A DNA stretch of 64,000 nt, taken from an uncultured Luminiphilus sp. Lineage in GTDB: Bacteria > Pseudomonadota > Gammaproteobacteria > Pseudomonadales > Halieaceae. The notes beneath the pieces are model-generated. The model saw nothing but the letters and a program-made list of their open reading frames with translations, searched no databases and was not told where the DNA came from. The position numbers and the translations under genes were made by a program. Positions 20,300 through 29,076 of the stretch are shown here, piece after piece (position 1 is the stretch's first letter; the number at the start of each line of letters is the position of its first letter). Location: positions 186,001 through 250,000 of the forward strand of contig CALSMP010000006.1 of assembly GCA_943787485.1 (NCBI GenBank), read 5' to 3'.

Positions 20300-20800
20300 A
20301 TGGCTGAAGAACAAGCCGCAGCAACTAACGAAGCAACTCAACAGCAGTTCACGCTGCAGCGTATCTATAGCAAGGATGTCTCTTTTGAATCGCCTTCGAC
20401 CCCGGGGATTTTCAAGCAATCATGGCAGCCCAGCGTCAATGTTGATCTCAATACCAAGAGTTCACGGGTTGACGACGATGGCAATCACGAGGTGGTGTTG
20501 ACCTTGACCGTGACCGCCAAGATGGGCGAAGAAACGGCCTTTTTGGTTGAGGTGCAGCAGGCGGGCATTTTTTACGTTGTGGGTATCGATGGTGAACCCT
20601 TGCGTCAGGTACTGGCCACGGTGGGTCCGAATATCCTGTTCCCCTACGCGCGCGAGAGCATCGACGCTTTGGTTGTCAAAGGCGGCTTTCCTCCGCTGAT
20701 GCTGTCACCCGTCAACTTTGATGCGCTGTACCGGCAGGCTGTTGCCCAGCAAGCAGCGCAGGACGGTGCTGGATCGACAGAGCCCCCGGCGGAAGCTTGA
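20300..20800 (+). CDS. secB: Protein-export chaperone SecB
   Basis: SecB is a tetrameric cytoplasmic chaperone that holds preproteins unfolded and hands them to SecA. The 166-residue protein has the family landmarks FTLQRIYSKDVSFESP, WQPSVNVDLN, FLVEVQQAGIF and the stretch FPYARESI...GFPPLMLSPVNFDALY, with an acidic N-terminus. ATG 20300 follows AGGAGCAACCTC. The usual E. coli next gene gpsA is not here; convergent ntrC follows within 2 bp. Confidence 0.97.
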   Translation: MAEEQAAATNEATQQQFTLQRIYSKDVSFESPSTPGIFKQSWQPSVNVDLNTKSSRVDDDGNHEVVLTLTVTAKMGEETAFLVEVQQAGIFYVVGIDGEPLRQVLATVGPNILFPYARESIDALVVKGGFPPLMLSPVNFDALYRQAVAQQAAQDGAGSTEPPAEA

Positions 20801-20802
20801 TC

Positions 20803-22226
20803 TTAGGCGCCTCTTACTGAGGCGCCCGCAGCTTCCAACTCCTTTATTTTTCGGGTGAGGGTGTTTCGCCCCCACCCCAGAGTTTCCGCCGCCTCTGCTC
20901 GACGGCCGCCGGTATGTGCCAGAGCCGCCTCGATCATGATCCGCTCAAATTCCGGGAGTGCGTTTCGAAGCACGTTCGACTCGCCCGATGCTAACTTTTT
21001 GCCAGCCCACTCCGCCAGAATGCTCTGCCAGTTATTCTGGCCAGGGCCGTTGCTTTCGGCGACAGGTTGAAGGAGTTCTGGCGGCAAGTCACTCAACAGT
21101 ATTTCTCGGCCCGCGGCCATCACAGTTAACCAACGGCAGGTGTTTTCCAGCTGGCGCACATTGCCGGGCCATGGAAGCTGACTCAGAAAACGCTCGGCCT
21201 CGCTGTCGACGGTTTTCACTTCCACATCGAGTTCTCTGGCGGCCTTGTGCAGGAAATAGTGAACCAGTTTGGGAATATCCTCCTTGCGTTGGGCAAGAGT
21301 CGGGAGGTGTACCCGAATCACATTGAGCCGATGGAACAGGTCTTCCCGGAATTTGCCCTCTAAAACAAGCTTCTCCAGATTTTGGTGGGTCGCAGCAATG
21401 ATCCGCACATCTGCTTTCACCGGCGTGGCGCCACCAACGCGGAAAAATTCGCCATCGGCCAGTACGCGCAGTAGCCGGGTTTGTGTCTCCGCCGGCATGT
21501 CCCCAATTTCATCGAGAAATAGTGTGCCGCCGTTAGCCTGCTCAAACCTTCCCTCACGACGTGCATTGGCACCGGTAAAGGCGCCTTTCTCGTGCCCAAA
21601 TAACTCAGACTCCATGAGCTCTTTCGGGATGGCTGCCATGTTGAGAGCGATAAAGGCCCCCTGGCTGCGCGGGCTGTGTCTATGTAGCGCCCTGGCGACC
21701 AGCTCTTTGCCCGTCCCGACTCCCCATTTATCAACACAGTGATATGACTTTGCGCGAGTCTACCGATGGCCCGAAACACCTCCTGCATTGCCGGTGCGTT
21801 GCCAATAATTTCAGTTTGTGGGGGCGCTTGCAGCCGCGAAGATTGGGCCCCGCCGCTGTTGAGTGTTCGCGCTCGCATGACCGTGGCGACCATCTCGTCG
21901 ACATCGAAGGGCTTGGGTAAATATTCGAACGCGCCTTCCTCATAGGAAGCCACAGCACTTTCTAGGTCAGAGTGGGCGGTGGTGATGATCACCGGAAGCT
22001 GCGGGTACTCGTGATGGAGTTTCGACAGCAATGCCAGCCCATCCGTGCCGGGCATACGGATGTCGCTAATCACCACATCGGGAACCTGTAGCGTCATCGC
22101 ATCGAGCATGTCATCTGCGCTTTCGAAGCTTTCGCAGCTCATACCCGCTTTGTTAAGCGCACGCTCAACTACCCAGCGTATGGACCGGTCGTCATCCACA
22201 ACCCAAACAATTTGTTCTTTAGGCAA
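20803..22226 (-). pseudogene. ntrC: Nitrogen regulation response regulator NtrC, split by a one-base deletion as read
   Basis: NtrC is the sigma-54 activator that turns on glnA under nitrogen limitation. The first frame (TTG 22226, after GGAGGG) holds a complete receiver: acidic pair DDD, phospho-Asp in ISDIRMPGTDG, Lys in YLPKPFD, then the AAA+ domain to the Walker A. There GESGTGKE is broken: as read, GESG is followed by RAKSW. One base is missing near 21715. The other frame continues the AAA+ domain, the GAFTGA sigma-54 loop, Walker B, the R-finger region and a Fis-type HTH ([19 protein letters not shown]). Bridging gives 474 residues, close to E. coli NtrC (469). Confidence 0.88.
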
Positions 22227-22229
22227 CGG

Positions 22230-23320
22230 CTATCCCTCCATGGGCAGCAAAAGCGTGAAGCAGGTATTCCCGGGCTCGCTTTGACATTGAATAAGGCCGC
22301 CATGGCGATTGGCGATCATTTGGGCGATAGCGAGGCCCAGTCCCGCCCCCTTGGCCCGTGAGCTCACCATGGGCAGGAACAGCTGAGGCAAGATGTCAGG
22401 GGGTATGCCTGGGCCTGGATCGATAATATCGACGGCACAAACGAGTTTGTGACGCTGTCCACCCAGGGTGTATTGTCGTTTGGCACGGGTTTTAAAGGTG
22501 ATGCCGCCCTGGCCCTGAAGGGCCTGAACTGCGTTTCTTGAAATATTCAGTATGATTTGGGTGATCTGATCGGGGTCCGCGTTGAATTCGGGCAGAGATG
22601 GGTCGTAGTTCCGCACTACTGACACCGCGCCCTCAGATTCTACTTCGATCAGCTGTTTCACTCGCTCAAGAACTTCATGGATATTCATCAAGCGAGGATG
22701 AAGGCGTTCCTTGGACCCAATAGGCGATCGACGAGCGCGCGCAGGCGATCGACTTCTTCCATAATGACGTCGGTGTACTCTCTGAGCGTCGGAGACTCCA
22801 GCTCTCGCGCCAGGAGTTGCGCCGCGCCCCTGATCCCTCCTAGAGGATTTTTTACTTCATGCGCGAGGCCTCGAATAATTTGGCGCAGGGATGCCTGGGC
22901 TTGCCACATGTGTTCGTCTTCAGAGATCGCGTGGAGCCTGTCGACGGGGTTGAATTCCAGCAGCAGGTGAGGGGCTTGTTCTAAGCTGATGGGGCTGACC
23001 ACCAAATCGACGCAAAAGCGCTGACCGCCACGCAGCAGAATATCCAGCTCCCGCTTGACCACCGGGTAGTTGTTCTCAAGTGCCTGCGAGAGCAGGGAAT
23101 CGAGAGTGTCATCGAGATCAATGACCTGTGCGATATTGCTTCCCCCCAAACGGGCAGCGGAAGCTTCCAAGATTGTTTCTGCTGCGGTATTGAGGATAAC
23201 AATTTCTCGGCTCTCATCGAGCAATAGGACGCAGGAGGCTAATTGGTCTAGTAACGCCAGAGACACTTTCTCCTGAGCGGTCATGACGCCGCCCTGTGAG
23301 CTGCTAACAAGGGCGTTCAT
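22230..23320 (-). pseudogene. ntrB: Nitrogen regulation sensor kinase NtrB, split by a one-base deletion as read
   Basis: NtrB phosphorylates NtrC when PII signals low glutamine. The first part has a PAS domain and a canonical H-box (GLAHEVKNPLGGIRGAAQLL). After VDRLLGPR the frame ends at NAFILA. Another frame resumes with LMNIHEVLERVKQLIEVESEG and carries the N-box (LNISRNAVQAL), DPGPGIP and GLGLAIAQ. A single missing base at 22712/22713 restores GPKERLHPRLMNIHEV and a protein of 363 residues (361 in P. aeruginosa, to my knowledge). ATG 23320 overlaps the stop of the upstream DUF4124 gene. Sequence error is likely but unproven. Confidence 0.87.
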
Positions 23321-23856
23321 CTCACAGATGGCCTTAGGACATAAACGATGCTCGGGATCGATCGATGCACAACTTGATCAGCCCCTAGTAGCCTTTCCAC
23401 GACCAAGGTGTGTTCTCCCCGAAATACATTGCGCAACTGCCATTGCGGCTGGCGTTGCGGTTGCCCGATTGGCAAGCCATCGACAAGGAGTTGTACCCGT
23501 TCATTGCCGCTCAGGGGTGGGGAAAGCCTGGCGGTGACAGAAAAATCACCTGGCCCATAAGGAATGGTCTCGCCATCGGTGGGCTGCGTGATGGTTGTTT
23601 GGTAATCGGGAGTGGCGGCCTTGTTGCTCGCGGTGGTTGGCTTTTCGCGGATAGCCATTGGAGGAGGGGCCGACAGGTTTGACGGCTCGATTTCCAAGGT
23701 TTCGACCTTGCCATCCTTGTCGGTCGGGGGCTGATCGGTGTACACCACTTGGCCCTTTTCATCGACATACTTGTAGACTGCGGTCTGGGCGCCAGCCTCG
23801 TTCGCAAACAGGGCGAGTAGCGTGAGTAGGCGAAGACAGCGGTGGGTCTTTGTCAA
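23317..23856 (-). CDS. DUF4124 domain periplasmic protein
   Basis: The 179-residue protein has a signal peptide ending near EAGAQ and the DUF4124 signature VYKYVDEKGQVVYTDQPP. A Pro-rich linker and an Ig-like beta domain follow (about 95-179; GPGDFSVTARLSPPL...VQLLVDG). The function of DUF4124 proteins is unknown. The start is TTG 23856, chosen because AAGGAGAG stands seven bases upstream and no in-frame ATG/GTG fits. It lies between glnA and ntrB, a conserved position in Pseudomonas relatives, and its stop overlaps the ntrB start. Confidence 0.82.
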   Translation of the reverse strand: MTKTHRCLRLLTLLALFANEAGAQTAVYKYVDEKGQVVYTDQPPTDKDGKVETLEIEPSNLSAPPPMAIREKPTTASNKAATPDYQTTITQPTDGETIPYGPGDFSVTARLSPPLSGNERVQLLVDGLPIGQPQRQPQWQLRNVFRGEHTLVVERLLGADQVVHRSIPSIVYVLRPSVR

Positions 23857-23940
23857 AACACTCTCTCCTTACTCGTGGGTTATTTGGACTACAGCCAAGT
23901 GTCGATCGGGTTGAAATCAGACTCCCTCACTTATTACGGC

Positions 23941-23964
23941 AAAGCCCGCAATAGCGGGCTTTTT
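23941..23964 (-). terminator. Intrinsic terminator after glnA
   Basis: AAAGCCCGC-AATA-GCGGGCTTTTT forms a perfect GC hairpin flanked by A/T tracts, so it can work in both directions. It lies 18 bp beyond the expected glnA stop (23982-23984), which supports that stop and not the earlier one at 24038. Confidence 0.85.
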
Positions 23965-23981
23965 CGGATGCGGCTGAGGCC

Positions 23982-25391
23982 TTACACGTGAGTAGTACAT
24001 GTCGAACTCCACAGGGTGAGTCGTCATGTCGAGACGCTCACATCTCCTCTTCCTTGAGCTCGATGTAGGCGTCGATCATGTCGTCGGTGAATACGCCCCC
24101 TTTGGTCAGGAACTCACGATCCGCATCGAGCGCTTCGAGGGCCATGGTCAGGCTGGACGCCACCGTCGGAATAGACTTGCCTTCTTCCGGGCGGCAGGTC
24201 GTACAGTCCTTGTCCGCGGCATCACCGGGGTGGATCTTGTTCTGGATTCCATCAAGGCCAGCCATCAACAGCGCTGCAAATGCTAGGTAAGGGTTGGCTG
24301 TCGGGTCAGGGAAGCGAACTTCAATCCGCTTGCCTTTCGGCGATGGCTCGTAGGGAATACGAATAGACGCGGAGCGGTTACGCGCCGAGTACGCGAGCAT
24401 TACAGGTGCTTCGAAGCCGGGAACCAGCGCTTGTAGCTGTTGGTTGAGGCGTTAGTAAATGCGTTCAATGCACGCGCGTGCTTGATGACACCGCCGATGT
24501 AGTACAAGCGCAGTTTCCGAAAGACCGGCAGTAGCCGTCACCCGCAAACGTGTTGTCCGCCTCTTTAGCGATCGACTGGTGAACGTGCATGCCTGAACCG
24601 TTGTCGCCCACGAGTGGCTTAGGCATAAAGGTAGCGGTCTTGCCATAGGCGTGCGCGACGTTGTGAACACAGTACTTCAGAATCTGGACTTCGTCTGCTT
24701 TTTTCACCAGCGTGTTGAAGCGAACGCCGATTTCGCATTGTCCGGCGGTTCCTACTTCGTGGTGGTGTACCTCGATTGGCAAACCCATTTGCTCCATGGC
24801 GGAACACATGGCAGCGCGGATATCGTGCAGAGAGTCCACGGGTGGTACAGGAAAATACCCGCCTTTCACCCGGGGTCGGTGGCCGGTGTTGCCGTCATCA
24901 TAGTGGTGGGATGAAGACCAGGCCGCTTCCTCTGAATTAATCGTGTAGCCCGCGCCGCTCATGTCCGCGTGCCACTTGACGTCATCGAAGACAAAGAATT
25001 CGGGCTCGGGGCCGAAGAAGGCGGTATCACCCAATCCTGTTGAGGCGAGGTAGGCTTCGGCGCGCTTGGCTACGCTTCTAGGGTCGCGCTCATAGCCCTG
25101 CATGGTGTCCGGCTCGATGACGTCGCAGCGAATGATCACGGTAGCATCGTCTGTGAACGGATCGAGGATAGAAGTCTCATCGTCCGGCATGAGAATCATG
25201 TCTGATTCGTTAATGCCTTTCCAGCCGGCGATAGATGAGCCATCAAACATCTTGCCTTCGTCGAAGAAATCTTCATCGATTTCGGTGGCAGGAATAGAAA
25301 CGTGTTGTTCTTTACCCTTGGTATCCGTAAACCGGAGGTCTGCCCAGCGGATATCGTTGTCTTTGATTAAAGTGAGCGTGCGCTCAGACAT
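23982..25391 (-). pseudogene. glnA: Type I glutamine synthetase GlnA, multiply frameshifted as read
   Basis: GlnA makes glutamine from glutamate, ammonia and ATP. ATG 25391 follows GAGGAG. The first 290 or so residues are canonical ([39 protein letters not shown]). The frame is then broken near 24530 (extra base), 24506 (extra), 24426 (missing), 24206 (missing), 24187 (extra), 24045-24060 (net shift) and 23988 (extra). Between breaks the family sequence continues: [49 protein letters not shown]. The distance from the ATG to the YYSV stop is 1410 bp, or 469 codons plus stop, exactly the E. coli length. Promoter and terminator are intact. I favour sequence error over gene decay. Confidence 0.9.
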
Positions 25392-25491
25392 GTTGTTCTC
25401 CTCGTGAGGTGGTTATTAAGAAGGTAGGACCCTCTCGGTGCATTGATGGCGTGCGTTCGCACCATGCCAGCTTTTTGTTCACCGAGATAGA

Positions 25492-25506
25492 GCAATTGCT
25501 GTGCCA
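25492..25506 (-). promoter_or_regulatory. Sigma-54 promoter of glnA
   Basis: The minus strand reads TGGCAC-AGCAA-TTGC, a full match to the -24/-12 consensus TGGCAC-N5-TTGC. Transcription would start near 25480, giving a leader of about 90 nt before the glnA ATG. It implies control by phospho-NtrC, encoded a few genes downstream. Confidence 0.88.
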
Positions 25507-25613
25507 ACGCCCCAAAATGAATCATAAAATTTTTAAATTGTTGTTTTTAATGAGCTTTTAATTCACTAAGAAAGCGGAACAACCCGTCTTTTTCTTGCCC
25601 CAAGCGCCTTTGC

Positions 25614-25650
25614 GCACCAAAACAATGCGCCAGTGCGTGTTTTTGGTGCG
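25614..25650. promoter_or_regulatory. Two NtrC-like upstream activator sites
   Basis: GCACCAAAACAATGCGC (25614-25630) and TGCGTGTTTTTGGTGCG (25634-25650) each keep one good half of the NtrC palindrome TGCAC(C/T)A-N3-TGGTGCA. Their centres are 20 bp apart, two helical turns. They lie about 110-160 bp upstream of the sigma-54 promoter, a normal enhancer distance, with A/T-rich bendable DNA between. Confidence 0.6.
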
Positions 25651-25755
25651 ATTTTACCTTCAGGCGTCAGCATTTGTCAGGCAGCTCCGGGCGTGTTGAT
25701 TAGCCCATTGATGCGTAGATAAGTGTCATTTCCGTAAAAACTAAAGGTCAGGGGG

Positions 25756-25782
25756 TTGCGTATCACGGGTCTCTGATACACT
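25756..25782 (+). promoter_or_regulatory. Probable typA promoter
   Basis: TTGCGT (25756-25761) and TACACT (25777-25782), spaced 15 bp (16 if GTTGCG is used), lie just before the typA start, leaving a leader of about 45 nt. Confidence 0.45.
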
Positions 25783-25834
25783 CCGCGCGCCTCGCGCAGA
25801 AGCCCCTGCGCACCATGATGATGAGATCCCGAAT

Positions 25835-27652
25835 GTGATTAGCCACCTACGCAACATCGCCATTATCGCCCACGTTGACCATGGCAAAACGACGCTCGTT
25901 GACTGCCTGCTACAACAGTCGGGCACCCTCGATCGCAAGAGCGTGGGTACTGAACGGATTATGGATTCCAACGACCAGGAAAAAGAACGCGGCATCACGA
26001 TTCTGGCCAAGAATACGGCTATCCGCTGGAATGATTATCGGATCAACATTGTCGATACCCCCGGACACGCCGATTTTGGCGGTGAAGTCGAGCGGGTGCT
26101 CTCGATGGTGGACTCGGTGCTACTACTGGTCGATGCCGTCGACGGCCCCATGCCCCAAACACGATTTGTCACCTCCAAGGCGTTTGAGCGGGGATTGAAA
26201 CCGATCGTTGTTATCAACAAGGTTGACCGGCCTGGCGCTCGGCCTGACTGGGTTGTTGATCAAGTGTTTGACTTATTCGATACCCTCGGTGCGTCGGAAG
26301 AACAACTGGATTTTCCCGTGATCTATGCGTCGGCTCTGAACGGTATTGCCGGTGAAGATCACGCCGCCATGGACAGCGACATGACCCCGTTGTTTGAGGC
26401 GATTATCAATAAAGTCGCCGCACCGGAGGTGGACACCGCCGGACCCTTGCAGATGCAAATTTCCGCGCTGGACTACAACAGCTATGTCGGTGTCATCGGC
26501 GTGGGACGCATCACCCGGGGCGCTGTTAAGCCAAACACCACGGTCACTGTAATAGATCGCGATGGGACTAGCCGCAACGGTAAAGTCCTGCAGGTTATGG
26601 GTTATCACGGACTGGAACGCACCGAAGTGGCTGAGGCCAGTGCTGGCGATATCGTGTGCATCACCGGAATTGAATCCCTCAATATTTCCGACACCCTGTG
26701 TGACCCGGCTCAGCCAGAGCCGTTGCCCGCGCTGACCATTGATGAGCCAACTGTGAGCATGACCTTTCAGGTCAACGATTCGCCATTCTCGGGTCGTGAG
26801 GGAAAGTTTGTGACCTCGCGCAATCTTCGCGAGCGTTTGGACAGGGAGCTTATTCACAACGTGGCCCTGCGAGTTGAGCAGGGGGAATCACCCGACAAGT
26901 TCATTGTTTCCGGGCGCGGCGAGCTGCACCTTTCGGTGCTTATCGAGAGCATGCGCCGGGAGGGCTACGAGCTTGGGGTGTCACGCCCGGAAGTCATTCA
27001 AAAAACCATCGACGGCGTTCTGAGTGAGCCCTACGAAAATCTGGTGATCGACTGTGAGGAGACCCATCAGGGTGGGGTCATGGAAGAGCTTGGTCTGCGT
27101 CGGGCCGAGCTCAAAAATCTGGTGCTCGATGGTAACGGCCGGGTCCGGCTTGAGTTCATGGTGCCAGCTCGCGGCCTGATTGGTTTTCGCTCTCAGTTCA
27201 TGACCTTGACCTCTGGATCGGGCATCATGACTCATATCTTTGACCACTACGGGCCGGTGAACAAATCTGATCTTGGCGGGCGCGTCAATGGCGTGTTGGT
27301 GTCCATGGTCGCTGGCAAAACCCTCGCTTACGCGCTCTACAGCTTGCAGGATCGCGGTAGGTTATTCATTGATCCCAATATTGACGTCTATGAGGGACAG
27401 ATCGTTGGGCTTCACAGCCGCGGCAACGATCTGACAGTAAATCCAACTAAAGCCAAACAGCTTACCAATGTGCGTGCGTCGGGCACCGATGAGGCCTTAA
27501 TCCTGACGCCTCCCGTTAAGCACTCCCTTGAACAGGCGCTCGAGTTTATTGAGGATGATGAGCTGGTTGAGGTAACGCCAAGTAGCGTGCGGATTCGCAA
27601 GAAGCTGTTGCTCGAGCATGAGCGAAAGCGCGCATCACGCAACGCCGCCTGA
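25835..27652 (+). CDS. typA: Translational GTPase TypA/BipA
   Basis: TypA is an elongation-factor-like GTPase that acts on ribosomes under stress and cold. The 605-residue protein has G1 AHVDHGKTT, the effector motif RGITI, G3 [13 protein letters not shown]4 NKVDR and the BipA-specific C-terminal domain ([13 protein letters not shown]... [25 protein letters not shown]). The start is GTG 25835 ([16 protein letters not shown]), matching the family N-terminus; the ribosome site GAGAT is weak. Confidence 0.97.
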   Translation: MISHLRNIAIIAHVDHGKTTLVDCLLQQSGTLDRKSVGTERIMDSNDQEKERGITILAKNTAIRWNDYRINIVDTPGHADFGGEVERVLSMVDSVLLLVDAVDGPMPQTRFVTSKAFERGLKPIVVINKVDRPGARPDWVVDQVFDLFDTLGASEEQLDFPVIYASALNGIAGEDHAAMDSDMTPLFEAIINKVAAPEVDTAGPLQMQISALDYNSYVGVIGVGRITRGAVKPNTTVTVIDRDGTSRNGKVLQVMGYHGLERTEVAEASAGDIVCITGIESLNISDTLCDPAQPEPLPALTIDEPTVSMTFQVNDSPFSGREGKFVTSRNLRERLDRELIHNVALRVEQGESPDKFIVSGRGELHLSVLIESMRREGYELGVSRPEVIQKTIDGVLSEPYENLVIDCEETHQGGVMEELGLRRAELKNLVLDGNGRVRLEFMVPARGLIGFRSQFMTLTSGSGIMTHIFDHYGPVNKSDLGGRVNGVLVSMVAGKTLAYALYSLQDRGRLFIDPNIDVYEGQIVGLHSRGNDLTVNPTKAKQLTNVRASGTDEALILTPPVKHSLEQALEFIEDDELVEVTPSSVRIRKKLLLEHERKRASRNAA

Positions 27653-27672
27653 ACCCTTCCAGTGTCTTCTAC

Positions 27673-28137
27673 TCAAGGTGCAGGCAGTAGCATCTCGATA
27701 TGGGGGATATCGTCCTCTAGATAGGGCTCGCTAACGGTTTCGAAGCCGAGGGATTCGTAAAAATCCTGTAAATAGGCCTGCCCACTAATACGGATTGGCT
27801 GGGGATAGAGATCGCGGCAAAAGGCCACGCCTCGCTGCATTAATTCCCGCCCTAACTGATGGCCCCTGAGGTTGGGGTCCACAACGACGCGCCCGATAGA
27901 GGGCTCATCGTAGCTTACGTCAGGCGGTACAACCCGCAAGGTTGCTACCAACATGCCATCCAAGAACCCTTCCACGTGCCAGCACTTGGGGTCTTTGTAG
28001 TCAGGGTCCAGGTAAGGGCAGTTTTGCTCGACAATGAAGACCTTTGCTCGTAGCTGCAAGACGGCATGCCATTCTCCCGTCTCGAACAGGTCGAAATGTC
28101 TGAAACGCCAGTCGAGCGAGGCACGCGCTGTGGTCAT
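27673..28137 (-). CDS. elaA: GNAT-family N-acetyltransferase, ElaA-like
   Basis: The 154-residue protein matches ElaA: W-HAVLQLRAKVFIVEQNCPYLDPDYKD near the N-terminus, the acetyl-CoA loop VVVDPNLRGHQLGRELM, and QAYLQDFYESLGF-TVSEPYLEDDIPHIEM at the end. ElaA proteins are acyl-CoA acyltransferases of uncertain substrate. ATG 28137 follows AAGGA; the longer frame from 28281 has an unrelated leader. It converges on typA with a 20-bp gap. Confidence 0.88.
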   Translation of the reverse strand: MTTARASLDWRFRHFDLFETGEWHAVLQLRAKVFIVEQNCPYLDPDYKDPKCWHVEGFLDGMLVATLRVVPPDVSYDEPSIGRVVVDPNLRGHQLGRELMQRGVAFCRDLYPQPIRISGQAYLQDFYESLGFETVSEPYLEDDIPHIEMLLPAP

Positions 28138-28243
28138 GGTAGTTCCTTGAGAGAAAAAGTAACGCGCTGGACAATGAATCATAGGCGTCGCGGCACTCCT
28201 CGGGTTAGGATACCTGAGGGCAACAGAGAAATGGAACACAGGG

Positions 28244-29062
28244 ATGCTTGCTACAGCGCAGACGGGCAAGGACTTCAGCACTCTAAATGAAGCTGCGAAG
28301 CTCGCAGTTAGTCGCCTATTTGCCGGTCTGGAAGGCAGCGCTACAGCCCTTGCGATACCAGCGACACCCCCCGTGGATTATCGCAAGCTGCCCCCAGGGA
28401 CCCTCGGTATAGTTGAAGATGGGCTGCTGGCTGTTTTGGCTAGTAACACCATTGTCAGCGTGTTAGATGCCGGTGATTTAATCCTGCCCGACGCAGAAAT
28501 CATTAGCGCCGGCTGTGAACCTTTGCGCTACGGTTCTGATCAAGGCGCGACTATCAGGCTTTGGCCTGTTGAGACTGTCAGCACCCTGGTTAGAAAGGAA
28601 TCAGCACGTCACGCAGACTGGCTTGCGGCGCTAGTATTAACCCAGTCGCTCACTTTGCGCTTGGCGGCATTGCACCTGAAAGAAATGATGGGAACCGGAA
28701 CCAGTAATGAGCCCGAAAGTGCCTCCCCCGGGCAAATCATCATTCAGCAGGGAGATCCCGCCAACCATATCTATTATCTGCTGGAAGGCGAAGCGGAAGT
28801 GTTGTTAAACGGTTATGCCATTGCGAAGGTCGGGCCCGGTGAAATGTTTGGCACCATGGCGGCCCTGACACAGAGTCATCGCAACGCAACGGTTAAAGCC
28901 AAGACTCACTGTTCGATACTGCAGGTGCCGACAGAACAGTTTTTTGAGTTAATTCGATCTTATCCAGCTGCAGTAGAAAAGTTACTGGTGGACATGGCTA
29001 AGTCGATCACACAGTTAAATGAAGAAGTGGTCTCTCTCAAACACCGCATCCAAACTAGTTAA
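28244..29062 (+). CDS. Cyclic-nucleotide-binding-domain protein without DNA-binding domain
   Basis: The 272-residue protein has a clear Crp-like cNMP fold at about 160-255: [53 protein letters not shown], then [15 protein letters not shown]. The loop reads [16 protein letters not shown], so the Arg that grips the phosphate is not in its usual RxA place. Residues 48-110 ([18 protein letters not shown]... [10 protein letters not shown]) look like a second, worn copy of the beta-roll, followed by a hydrophobic helix. No HTH follows. It lies 14 bp before parC and could be co-transcribed. Ligand and partner are unknown. Confidence 0.75.
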   Translation: MLATAQTGKDFSTLNEAAKLAVSRLFAGLEGSATALAIPATPPVDYRKLPPGTLGIVEDGLLAVLASNTIVSVLDAGDLILPDAEIISAGCEPLRYGSDQGATIRLWPVETVSTLVRKESARHADWLAALVLTQSLTLRLAALHLKEMMGTGTSNEPESASPGQIIIQQGDPANHIYYLLEGEAEVLLNGYAIAKVGPGEMFGTMAALTQSHRNATVKAKTHCSILQVPTEQFFELIRSYPAAVEKLLVDMAKSITQLNEEVVSLKHRIQTS

Positions 29063-29076
29063 CAAAGAGCATAGAT

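Larger units (their letters stand above)
25392..25834. other. glnA/typA divergent control region
   Basis: This 443-bp gap holds no gene I can support. From glnA outward it contains the glnA ribosome site, a sigma-54 promoter (25492-25506), a very A/T-rich stretch (about 25516-25570) with an IHF-like AATCAT-N4-TTT, two NtrC-like sites (25614-25650) and the typA promoter (near 25756-25782). Confidence 0.7.

Noticed and set aside
21260..21750. Plus-strand frame opposite the ntrC AAA+ domain
   Set aside because: Ser/Arg-rich antisense shadow; NtrC on the minus strand explains the coding signal.
20803..25391. True loss of nitrogen control (glnA, ntrB, ntrC all pseudogenes)
   Set aside because: Indels only, no stop-causing substitutions, conserved residues and intact promoter; sequence error is the simpler reading, though not proven.
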